Origin: an uncultured bacterium
GTDB taxonomy: Bacteria; Bacteroidota; Bacteroidia; Bacteroidales; Bacteroidaceae
DNA length: 9,041 nt
NCBI GenBank assembly: GCA_945788485.1
Contig: CALZMB010000078.1
Location: forward strand, 1 to 9,041
Direction of reading: 5' to 3'
Part shown: positions 1-5,642 of the stretch, in pieces
Position numbering within the stretch: the first letter of the stretch is position 1
Layout: each line of letters starts with the position of its first letter
Notes under the pieces: model-generated
The model's database searches: none
Seen by the model: the letters and a program-made list of their open reading frames with translations, nothing else
What the model was told of the DNA's origin: nothing
Program-made: the position numbers and the translations under genes

Positions 1-2
1 TG

Positions 3-188
3 TATCTGATGCACATGTTCTTCCTCAGCCACATCTCCACAGTCTTTGTCAACGGCAATCCCGCCAATCCTGCCGTTCATGTGGCTTTAGCCATCCCTGC
101 CATTGCCGTCCTGTCATTCATCTGCAGTCTCGTCACATCGTGGGTTCTTTCACGCCTTCCGTTCAGCAGATGGACAATAGGAGCATGA
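3..188 (+). CDS. C-terminal fragment of a membrane protein, probably acyltransferase family 3 (partial)
   Basis: The frame is open from the left edge and stops with TGA at 186-188, giving 61 visible residues. They begin YLMHMFFLSHIS and contain one long hydrophobic stretch (about residues 27-50, with VALAIPAIAVLSFICSLV), then a short basic tail ending RWTIGA. A YL-x-H motif followed by a last membrane helix and a short polar tail is how acyltransferase-3 (OafA/WecH-like) proteins usually end. These proteins O-acetylate envelope sugars at the inner membrane. The family call rests on this short tail alone, so another multi-pass membrane protein is possible. A sugar-acylating enzyme would fit the glycosyltransferase module encoded downstream on the same strand. 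The next gene starts 29 bases later, so co-transcription is plausible. Confidence 0.5.
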   Translation, partial: YLMHMFFLSHISTVFVNGNPANPAVHVALAIPAIAVLSFICSLVTSWVLSRLPFSRWTIGA

Positions 189-217
189 CACCGACATCAT
201 AAAATAAACAAATCGTT

Positions 218-592
218 ATGGGCAGAAACAAATTTTCTCAACACGAGATAGACATCATAGCAATGTTGCTGCGTAAGAAGAATGCCGGGACACGCTTCCA
301 GCAGAAACTTATCAGGCACCAGCTGAGAGTGAATTTCGAGTTCAACATCTCAGACTTCAACGAGCAGGGCAAAGCCTTCGGCGAAGAAGAGTTGCGGCGT
401 GCCATAGACCGTGGCGCGATACGCATCCTCGACGATGCCACCATAGCTGCCATGAAAGAGAAACGTGCACGAGACAAGGCGCGTGATGCTGAACTGGCAC
501 AGCAGGAGAATGCCGGCAATGCCGAAACAACCGACTGGCAGGCTGCGCTGAAAGAATGGGAGGAGTATTATGCTGACGTTGAACAAAAATAG
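218..592 (+). CDS. Small uncharacterised charged protein (124 aa)
   Basis: Not recognised as a named family. The 124-residue product has no signal peptide or membrane segment, so it is probably cytoplasmic. The N-terminal half (about residues 1-60) is basic and helical in character (FSQHEIDIIAMLLRKK, RFQQKLIRHQLR), then has NISDFNEQGKAFGEEELRRAI and the RGAIRILDDATI segment, resembling a compact folded domain. From about residue 80 it becomes a highly charged, Ala/Glu/Lys-rich helix (MKEKRARDKARDAELAQQ), probably coiled or disordered, ending acidic and aromatic (WEEYYADVEQK). The start at 218 is chosen because it is the first ATG of the frame and follows an A-rich leader (ataaaataaacaaatcgtt), the usual Bacteroidetes initiation context. 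It lies 29 bases after the preceding stop and 88 bases before the large fusion gene, so a shared transcript is possible. No function can be assigned. Confidence 0.75.
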   Translation: MGRNKFSQHEIDIIAMLLRKKNAGTRFQQKLIRHQLRVNFEFNISDFNEQGKAFGEEELRRAIDRGAIRILDDATIAAMKEKRARDKARDAELAQQENAGNAETTDWQAALKEWEEYYADVEQK

Positions 593-597
593 TACTT

Positions 598-673
598 TCG
601 TCAACTAAAAGAAACAACTTGTCAAATCGTTTTTTCGCAAGCTCAAGGGAACTCCTTGTCAACTTGTAAACTT
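598..673 (+). repeat. Spacer with copies of the AACTTGTCAA / AACTTGTAAA word
   Basis: The 88-base gap before the fusion gene carries caacttgtcaaa at 615-626 and cttgtcaacttgtaaactt at 655-673, plus a partial cgtcaact near 599-606. The same word recurs after the gene: inverted at 4439-4449 (gttgacaagtt), and direct at 4651-4662 (caactcgtaaac) and 4672-4683 (caacttgtcaac). The last copy upstream merges into the A-rich leader (cttaaaaaac) directly before the ATG at 681. Function is unknown. It reads as a dispersed intergenic repeat rather than a promoter. Confidence 0.5.
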
Positions 674-680
674 AAAAAAC

Positions 681-3600
681 ATGAGAGCCAAAATAGACTG
701 CTTCGTTGCTTCAGCCGACACGAAAACGGCAGAAGGCAACATCCTGCAGCTCAGCGACGACAAGGTGGTTAACCGCATCTCAACCATCAGCCGTCCGCAG
801 ATCTGCGACACTGCGACACTGCGCCAGATAGCAGAACAAACGCAAGCCACATACACGCTCCTCGTTCTGCGCGCCACGCCGCTTATTATGGGACAGCACG
901 CCACCGAGCGTCTGCTGCGTGTCGCCCACGACACGTCAGCCGTGATGATATACAGCGATTTCTATGAAGAAAAAGACGGGAAACTTACAAAACATCCTGC
1001 AACAGACTATCAAGAAGGCTCGTTGAGAGATGATTTTGACTTCGGGCCCGTCGTGCTGCTGAGGACGGACCTCCTGAAAGAATATTTCGCGGCAAATGGC
1101 GGAGGACTGCTCCCCCCCTCAGGATACAGCTTCGCTGCATGGTATGCCCTGCGTCTATGGCTGTCAACAAAAGGCGCCATCTTCCATCTTGACGAATATC
1201 TCTACACCGTCTGCGACGCAACTGCCGTTCCCTCTGCCTGCACAGAGAACAAGACCGGCAACGATGATGCTGAAAAGACGGAAAAAAGAGAAAACAAAGT
1301 CGAGCAGCAATTCGACTATGTCGATCCGAAGAACCGCGAGGTGCAGATAGAGATGGAGAAAGCCGCTACGGCACACCTCACGCATATCGATGCCATCATC
1401 GATGCCGACGATTATCCCACACCCGATTTTCACGAACAGCAGTTCGACATCGAGGCATCTGTTGTCATACCCGTATTCAACAGAGCCAAGACCATACGCG
1501 ACGCCGTCGTCTCAGCCCTCTCGCAAGAGACCTCGTTCCCGTTCAACGTCATCGTTGTCGATAACCACTCGACAGACGGCACAACAGAGATTCTGCGTGA
1601 GTTGTCTGACGACAAACGCCTCATACATATCATGCCTGCGCGCCACGACCTCGGCATCGGAGGCTGCTGGAACGAAGCCATCGACTCCACTGCCTGCGGA
1701 CGCTTCGCCGTGCAGTTAGATTCCGACGACCTCTATTCCTCAACCTCAACCCTGCAGCAAATCGTCGACGCGTTCTACAAACAGAAGGCGGCGATGGTCG
1801 TCGGCTCATACCGCATCTGCGACTTCGACCTCAATACCCTGCCTCCCGGCCTCATCGACCACCGCGAGTGGACAGAAGAGAACGGCATGAACAACGCCCT
1901 GCGCATCAACGGCCTTGGCGCGCCCCGTGCTTTCTTCACGCCGATCTTGCGGCAGCTGCGTTTCCCCAACACGAGCTACGGCGAAGACTATGCTCTCGGA
2001 CTTGCCTTCTCCCGCCGCTACCGCATCGGCCGCATATACAACGAGCTGTATCTCTGCCGCCGCTGGGGAGGCAACAGCGATGCCTCGCTCTCCATCGAGC
2101 GCCAGAATGCCAACAACACATACAAAGACCGCCTGCGCACCATCGAGATACGCGCCCGCCGCCGTTGCAACGACCTGCGCAAGCAGAAGAAAAATGATGT
2201 CGAGGCAGACTTCTCTCTGAAACGTTTCTTCAACCGCCAGCTTGAGCTGTGGACCGACGCGCGTCACAGATACTCCGACCTGAAGAACGTGCAGACCCGC
2301 GAGGTCACAGACGAGAAGAGCGGCACCCTCCTCCGCCTGCAGTACAACGCGGCACGTATCGTCTCAACCGGCGCGCGGCTCGACAGCATCTCCGTGCAAC
2401 GGCGCCCGTGCTTCCTCTGCAAAGACAACCGCCCTGCCGAGCAGATGGTGAAACCGCTCACCTTCGCCAACACCTCAGAAAACAGACACCGCGGCATAGA
2501 CCTTCTTGTCAATCCCTTCCCCATCCTGCCCGCACATTTCACCATCGCGGCCGCCACACACCAGCCGCAACGCGTCAAGGACATCTATCCTGAAATCTAT
2601 CGCATGCTTGACGCCTATCCAGACATCACAGTCTTCTACAACGGCCCCCGCTGCGGAGCCTCCTGCCCCGACCACCTCCATCTGCAGGCCGGCACATCCG
2701 GCATACTGCCCATTCAGCAGCAGTGGGCACGCCTCTCACGCTCGCTCAAGCCCCTGCTCGCCGAAGGCGAAGGCGACGACGTGTCGCTCGTCACCGACTA
2801 TGTATGCCCCGCCTTCCTCATACGCTCGCGGAGCGAGAAGACATTCCGCCTCCTCTTCTCCGCCGTCTGCGATTCGCTGCCTGTACCAGAGGGCGACCAC
2901 GAGCCCATGCTCAACATCCTGGCGTGGAGAACGCAAGACGAGACGCTCACCGTCGTCTTCCCGAGAAAGAAACACCGTCCCGACTGCTACGGCGAAGGCG
3001 TCATGGTCTCGCCCGGCGCTCTCGACATGGCAGGCCTCGTCATCACGCCCCAAGAGCGCGACTTCGCCAACCTCACAGCCGATGCCGTGGCAAACATCCT
3101 GCGCGAGGTCTCCCTCTCCCCGTCAGAGACACAAGACGCCTGCGACGAGATAGCAGCCCGACAAGCCTCAAACGGCTCTGTCATGCAGTGGCATCGTGTG
3201 CCGCAAGTCACTGTAGGCATCATCTCTGGCGAAGAGATCCGGTTCTCGCTCCGCGCGCCCTACACCGCGAAAGGCGAGACACACCAAGGCGAACAGACCG
3301 TCAGATATTCTGAAGGCAGCATACTCTGGAACGGCAACAAATACCGCGAGCTTACCTTCGTGCCGTCGTCACAGAAGACAGAAAACGGCAACGAGCCCTC
3401 GTTCACCATACACGACGTCACCATCGGCATCAACTTCCACTGGCAGCGGAAAGAAGAGCAGACCTTCGTCGGCGTGCTACGTTTCGCAGTGCACGAAGAC
3501 AAGATATGCGCCATCAACGAACTCTCTGTCGAAGACTATCTCACATCTGTCATCTCCTCAGAGATGTCCGCCTCCGCCTCTCTCGAACTCCTCAAGGCAC

Positions 3601-4430
3601 ACGCCGTCATCTCGCGCTCGTGGCTGCTTGCGCAAATTAGACGGCGCGCCGACGAGCAAGAGGCAGGCAGCGGATTCTTCTCCTTTGTGAAGAAAGACAA
3701 CGAGCTCATCAGATGGTACGACCGCGAAGACCACACCATCTTCGACGTCTGCGCCGACGACCACTGCCAGCGCTATCAGGGCATCACGCGCCAGACACTG
3801 CCGCAAGTGAAAGAGGCGGTGCGCCAGACAAAAGGCGAAATCCTCGTCTCGGGCAACGAGATATGCGACGCGCGCTTCTCGAAATGCTGCGGCGGCAAGA
3901 CAGAAGAATACCGCTACTGCTGGGAGAACATCAACAAGCCCTACCTCCAGTCCGTCACCTGCCCCTACTGCAACACCTCCGACAGCCGCGTCCTCAGCCA
4001 GGTCCTCAACGGCTACGACCAGGAGACGCACGACTTCTACCGCTGGCAATGTCATCTGCCGAAAGAGAAGCTGCGCCGCCTCCTCCTCGAGAAGCTGCAC
4101 ACCGACCTCGGCAGCATCGTCACCATGGAACCCCTCGAACGCGGAAAGAGCGGACGCATCTCACGGCTGAAAATCATCGGCACCGAACGCTCGTTCACTA
4201 TCGGCAAAGAACTGGAGATACGCCGCGCGCTCTCCGACACCCACCTCTACAGCTCTGCCTTCGACATCGAGGTGAGAGACGACGAGTTCATCCTCCACGG
4301 CAGAGGATGGGGACACGGTGTCGGGCTGTGCCAGATAGGCGCTGCCGTCATGGGCGAAGAGGGACACTCATACGACGAGATACTGCTCTTCTACTATCAC
4401 AACGCGGCAATCAAGAAAGTATATAGATGA
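681..4430 (+). CDS. Four-module fusion: degenerate GT, GT2 glycosyltransferase, DUF4922 (Ap4A phosphorylase-like), SpoIID/LytB
   Basis: A single uninterrupted frame of 1249 residues. Residues about 1-180 look like a decayed GT-A module (YSDFYEEKDG near 91-100, DDFDFG at 117-122). A charged linker (about 185-250) follows. Residues about 257-480 form an intact family-2 glycosyltransferase: VVIPVFN at 261-267, VDNHSTDGT at 293-301, the metal-binding DSDD at 347-350, ED at 435-436 and RRW at 460-462. Residues about 515-830 match DUF4922: RRPCFLC (CxxC at 577/580), a LVNPFPILPAH stretch near 610-620, and DHLHLQ with HxHxQ at 665-669, the signature of the GalT/Ap4A phosphorylase branch of the HIT superfamily. 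Residues about 839-1249 are SpoIID/LytB: EDYL with E961 in SSEM, the site of the catalytic Glu in SpoIID; a CCGGKTEE segment from 1069; and RGWGHGVGLCQIG from 1208. Several cysteines (1062, 1069, 1070, 1094, 1097) could bind metal. No signal peptide or membrane helix is visible. Start follows an A-rich leader. The domain calls are strong; the combined function is unknown. Confidence 0.9.
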   Translation: MRAKIDCFVASADTKTAEGNILQLSDDKVVNRISTISRPQICDTATLRQIAEQTQATYTLLVLRATPLIMGQHATERLLRVAHDTSAVMIYSDFYEEKDGKLTKHPATDYQEGSLRDDFDFGPVVLLRTDLLKEYFAANGGGLLPPSGYSFAAWYALRLWLSTKGAIFHLDEYLYTVCDATAVPSACTENKTGNDDAEKTEKRENKVEQQFDYVDPKNREVQIEMEKAATAHLTHIDAIIDADDYPTPDFHEQQFDIEASVVIPVFNRAKTIRDAVVSALSQETSFPFNVIVVDNHSTDGTTEILRELSDDKRLIHIMPARHDLGIGGCWNEAIDSTACGRFAVQLDSDDLYSSTSTLQQIVDAFYKQKAAMVVGSYRICDFDLNTLPPGLIDHREWTEENGMNNALRINGLGAPRAFFTPILRQLRFPNTSYGEDYALGLAFSRRYRIGRIYNELYLCRRWGGNSDASLSIERQNANNTYKDRLRTIEIRARRRCNDLRKQKKNDVEADFSLKRFFNRQLELWTDARHRYSDLKNVQTREVTDEKSGTLLRLQYNAARIVSTGARLDSISVQRRPCFLCKDNRPAEQMVKPLTFANTSENRHRGIDLLVNPFPILPAHFTIAAATHQPQRVKDIYPEIYRMLDAYPDITVFYNGPRCGASCPDHLHLQAGTSGILPIQQQWARLSRSLKPLLAEGEGDDVSLVTDYVCPAFLIRSRSEKTFRLLFSAVCDSLPVPEGDHEPMLNILAWRTQDETLTVVFPRKKHRPDCYGEGVMVSPGALDMAGLVITPQERDFANLTADAVANILREVSLSPSETQDACDEIAARQASNGSVMQWHRVPQVTVGIISGEEIRFSLRAPYTAKGETHQGEQTVRYSEGSILWNGNKYRELTFVPSSQKTENGNEPSFTIHDVTIGINFHWQRKEEQTFVGVLRFAVHEDKICAINELSVEDYLTSVISSEMSASASLELLKAHAVISRSWLLAQIRRRADEQEAGSGFFSFVKKDNELIRWYDREDHTIFDVCADDHCQRYQGITRQTLPQVKEAVRQTKGEILVSGNEICDARFSKCCGGKTEEYRYCWENINKPYLQSVTCPYCNTSDSRVLSQVLNGYDQETHDFYRWQCHLPKEKLRRLLLEKLHTDLGSIVTMEPLERGKSGRISRLKIIGTERSFTIGKELEIRRALSDTHLYSSAFDIEVRDDEFILHGRGWGHGVGLCQIGAAVMGEEGHSYDEILLFYYHNAAIKKVYR

Positions 4431-4497
4431 CACTTTTAGTTGACAAGTTATTTCACGACAACAGTGACAACGAGGAATAACAAAAACCGGAAAAACC

Positions 4498-4627
4498 CCT
4501 TGCGCTTGATGCAAAAGGTCTCTTCGAGCCCATGATGATGTAGTTGTCTGAAAATCCCTGAGCCAGCTCAGATATTTTCAGCCACCTACATCATCACCCT
4601 ACGGTTTTTTTTGCATCAATCACAAGG
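4498..4627 (+). other. Long nested hairpin followed by a T-run, possible terminator of the fusion gene
   Basis: An outer stem (4498-4516 with 4609-4627) encloses an almost perfect 31-base stem (4533-4563 with 4566-4596) closed by only two loop bases. The inner stem mismatches are confined to four positions. Eight T residues lie at 4605-4612, about eight bases after the inner stem. This could stop transcription coming from the gene that ends at 4430, but the gap between stem and T-run and the unusual stem length make a simple intrinsic terminator only one reading. A near-perfect palindrome of this length could also extrude as a cruciform. Confidence 0.5.
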
Positions 4628-4711
4628 CGATAAACAAAAATAAACACTCTCAACTCGTAAACTAAGAAAAACAACTTGTCAACTACATAAATGTTTATCG
4701 TCTGTTTATCG

Positions 4712-4838
4712 CCTTGAAGATGATGGAGCCTTCTGAAAGAAGGTGATGTTATGCTTCCGCTTTGGGCGTTATGAGCTTGCTCATATAAGACTAAAGCGGA
4801 AGCATAACACCAGGGCTTTGCCCCCATCATCTTCAAGG
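4712..4838. other. Cloverleaf-like four-way inverted repeat structure
   Basis: A perfect 15-base outer stem (4712-4726 with 4824-4838) encloses three separate hairpins in order. The first is 4729-4733 with 4739-4743 (5 bp, loop tgaaa). The second is 4747-4763 with 4793-4809 (17 bp perfect), whose interior holds a further 7-bp palindrome at 4770-4776 with 4779-4785. The third is 4813-4816 with 4820-4823 (4 bp, loop ttt). Only two or three unpaired bases separate the arms and none separates the last arm from the outer stem. This is not a tRNA: there is no anticodon or T-loop logic and the middle arm is far too long. Because inverted repeats pair on either strand, orientation cannot be told. Possible roles are a structured RNA, a single-strand DNA recombination substrate or a mobile-element end. 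Confidence 0.55.
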
Positions 4839-4880
4839 GGTTTTATTGGTTTTTGTAACTCGAACTTACGCAGGATTCAG

Positions 4881-4916
4881 CTCCCTTCGGCCATTTGCTC
4901 CGGAGGGAGTTTTTTT
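4881..4916 (+). terminator. Rho-independent terminator
   Basis: Stem ctcccttcgg (4881-4890) pairs with ccggagggag (4900-4909). All ten positions pair, counting one U-G wobble, around a nine-base loop, and seven T residues (4910-4916) follow directly. This is a textbook intrinsic terminator for plus-strand transcripts. The nearest upstream plus-strand gene ends 450 bases earlier, so either that transcript runs through the palindromic element or a separate non-coding transcript ends here. Confidence 0.8.
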
Positions 4917-4985
4917 ATAATCATGTGCGCCTGCACAAAGCCCGCCAGACACCCAACCATGAACAGCACGTGCCGGAGCCGTTTC

Positions 4986-5036
4986 GCAAACGTTTTTCAC
5001 AAATGTTTCAAAAACGTTTCAAAAACGTGACAAATG
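4986..5036. other. Roughly helically phased A-tracts, possible curved DNA
   Basis: Short A-runs begin at about 4988, 5001, 5010, 5021 and 5032, with TTT or TTTTT runs between them. The core gtttcaaaaac unit occurs twice in tandem (about 5005-5026). Spacings of 13, 9, 11 and 11 bases are near one helical turn, the arrangement associated with intrinsic bending. The block lies 65-115 bases upstream of the possible -7 box at 5101. A role as an upstream promoter element or protein-binding repeat is inference. Confidence 0.4.
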
Positions 5037-5100
5037 CGCGTTTCCGTGCAACGTCACAATTTTGTAACACTTTGATAACAGTTCCGAAACACCAAAACAC

Positions 5101-5108
5101 TACTTTTG
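5101..5108 (+). promoter_or_regulatory. Possible Bacteroidetes -7 promoter box
   Basis: TACTTTTG matches the Bacteroidetes -7 consensus TAnnTTTG exactly. A good -33 TTTG at the usual spacing is absent: the nearest TTTG (5071-5074) is several bases too far upstream. If used, transcription would start about 5115 and read into the ppk remnant at 5188, as expected if this was the original ppk promoter region. Confidence 0.35.
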
Positions 5109-5187
5109 CTCAGTCTCATTACGGACAAGAGACTATGACCTGCGAGCAAACGACAGATTTCCCTGTAATCCAAAACAACAATATGCA

Positions 5188-5307
5188 ATGAAACTGAACG
5201 AAACGAACTATATCGAGCGAGACGTGTCGTGGATGTATTTTAACCGCCGTATTCTTGACGAGGCACAGCGCAGCGGCATCTGGGGAGGTTCTGCAAATGA
5301 CGCGTGA
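5188..5307 (+). pseudogene. ppk: N-terminal remnant of polyphosphate kinase 1
   Basis: The first 31 codons read MKLNETNYIERDVSWMYFN followed by RRILDEAQRSGI, matching the start of PPK1 proteins (typically a YxxRDxSWxxFNxRVLxEA pattern that continues into an ERLKFLxIxxxNLDEF segment). Intact PPK1 enzymes are about 690 residues and polymerise the gamma-phosphate of ATP into polyphosphate. Here the similarity stops abruptly after GI; the frame adds eight unrelated residues (WGGSANDA) and ends in TGA at 5305-5307. The expected ERLKFL/NLDEF continuation is not visible in the neighbouring frames, so this is a deletion or rearrangement rather than a simple frameshift. The ATG overlaps the TGA of an 18-codon upstream frame (5134-5191). 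The remnant cannot be active, as the catalytic histidine lies far downstream in the family. Confidence 0.7.
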
Positions 5308-5350
5308 ATAAACGACATTGCCCCGCCTCGGCAGACAAAGGTTATTGCTC

Positions 5351-5509
5351 ATGGAGAATCGTTCACATTTTCGTTCGTTGGAAGAACTGATTCGCGCCTT
5401 AGACATGGAGCGGAAGCTGCTGCAAGCCAAATCGTATATCGTCTATGAGGTAGAGCATGAGCACGGCCCTTTCTCTATAATTACTTTCCATTCGTCGGCC
5501 AGCTCGTAG
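5351..5509 (+). CDS. Short orphan reading frame (52 aa), unrecognised
   Basis: An ATG at 5351 opens 52 codons containing RSLEELIRALDMERKLLQ, then YIVYEVEHEHGPFSIITF, ending with SSASS. The composition (an amphipathic helix, then beta-like segments) resembles protein more than noise, but no family is recognised and there is no clear ribosome-binding site. Its last ten or so codons overlap the opposite-strand solute-binding-protein fragment. It may be a truncated piece of a larger gene trapped between two rearrangement junctions, or a chance frame. An in-frame TTG at 5318 would add eleven codons. Confidence 0.3.
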   Translation: MENRSHFRSLEELIRALDMERKLLQAKSYIVYEVEHEHGPFSIITFHSSASS

Positions 5510-5580
5510 CGACATACTTCACGTTTCGCTCCCAAATCTTTGGCGATTGCCTGCGCCATATCTATGTCGAAGCCCCGGCG
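5443..5580 (-). pseudogene. Fragment resembling an amino-acid-type solute-binding protein (SBP family 3)
   Basis: On the minus strand, a 45-codon open stretch bounded by stops reads GFDIDMAQAIAKDLGAKREV from about 5574, then CRYELADEW. A GFDxDxAxAIAxxLGxK pattern is highly characteristic of periplasmic solute-binding proteins of ABC importers (SBP_bac_3), where it follows the first strand of the ligand-binding lobe. There is no start codon, no signal peptide and no continuation, so only a fragment of roughly 30 codons remains. The match is short and read by eye, so confidence is moderate. It lies next to the ppk remnant, suggesting several breakpoints in this interval. Confidence 0.45.
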
Positions 5581-5610
5581 TCACGACAACGGTCGCGACC
5601 CGAGGCATGA

Positions 5611-5642
5611 CGGGGCTGCGCTGACGTGCGCCCGCTTTTTTT
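5611..5642 (+). terminator. Possible weak intrinsic terminator
   Basis: A GC-rich imperfect hairpin is followed by seven T residues (5636-5642). It has gcgc at 5618-5621 pairing with 5628-5631, extended by GG/CC across a two-base bulge. The T-run overlaps the end of the minus-strand polymerase gene. The orientation would stop plus-strand transcripts from the ppk scar before they run antisense into that gene. The stem is short, so this is tentative. Confidence 0.35.

Larger units (their letters stand above)
4478..4858. repeat. MITE-like non-coding element with 25-base imperfect terminal inverted repeats
   Basis: The left end 4478-4502 and the reverse complement of the right end 4834-4858 match at 21 of 25 positions, including an 11-base perfect block (AAAACCCCTTG) and a 9-base block (ACAAAAACC). 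The 381-base interval between the outer ends contains no convincing gene but is packed with further inverted repeats: 4498-4516 with 4609-4627 (16/19), 4533-4563 with 4566-4596 (27/31, two-base loop), 4623-4636 with 4703-4716 (14/14) and 4712-4726 with 4824-4838 (15/15). A clear target-site duplication was not found. It could be a miniature mobile element, a structured untranslated RNA or DNA hairpins formed by decay of something larger. The pairing is seen directly; mobility is inferred. Confidence 0.6.

Noticed and set aside
3713..4426. A 237-codon alternative plus-strand frame within the SpoIID region
   Set aside because: It is extremely Arg/Pro-rich and out of frame with the well-supported fusion protein, a typical shadow frame.
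4594..4836. An 80-codon minus-strand frame inside the palindromic element
   Set aside because: It is dictated by inverted repeats that would be read on either strand, and no family resemblance was seen.
4498..4838. CRISPR array or tRNA gene
   Set aside because: The repeats are inverted rather than direct with regular spacers, and the cloverleaf arm lengths do not fit a tRNA.
4743..5030. A 95-codon plus-strand frame leaving the palindromic element
   Set aside because: It runs through the cloverleaf arm, the terminator and the A-tracts and has no recognisable protein features.
4895..5191. A 98-codon plus-strand frame spanning the terminator and the A-tract repeat
   Set aside because: It starts inside the intrinsic terminator and its middle is a translation of the repeat. 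The composition is not protein-like, and only its last 18 codons might matter as a leader.
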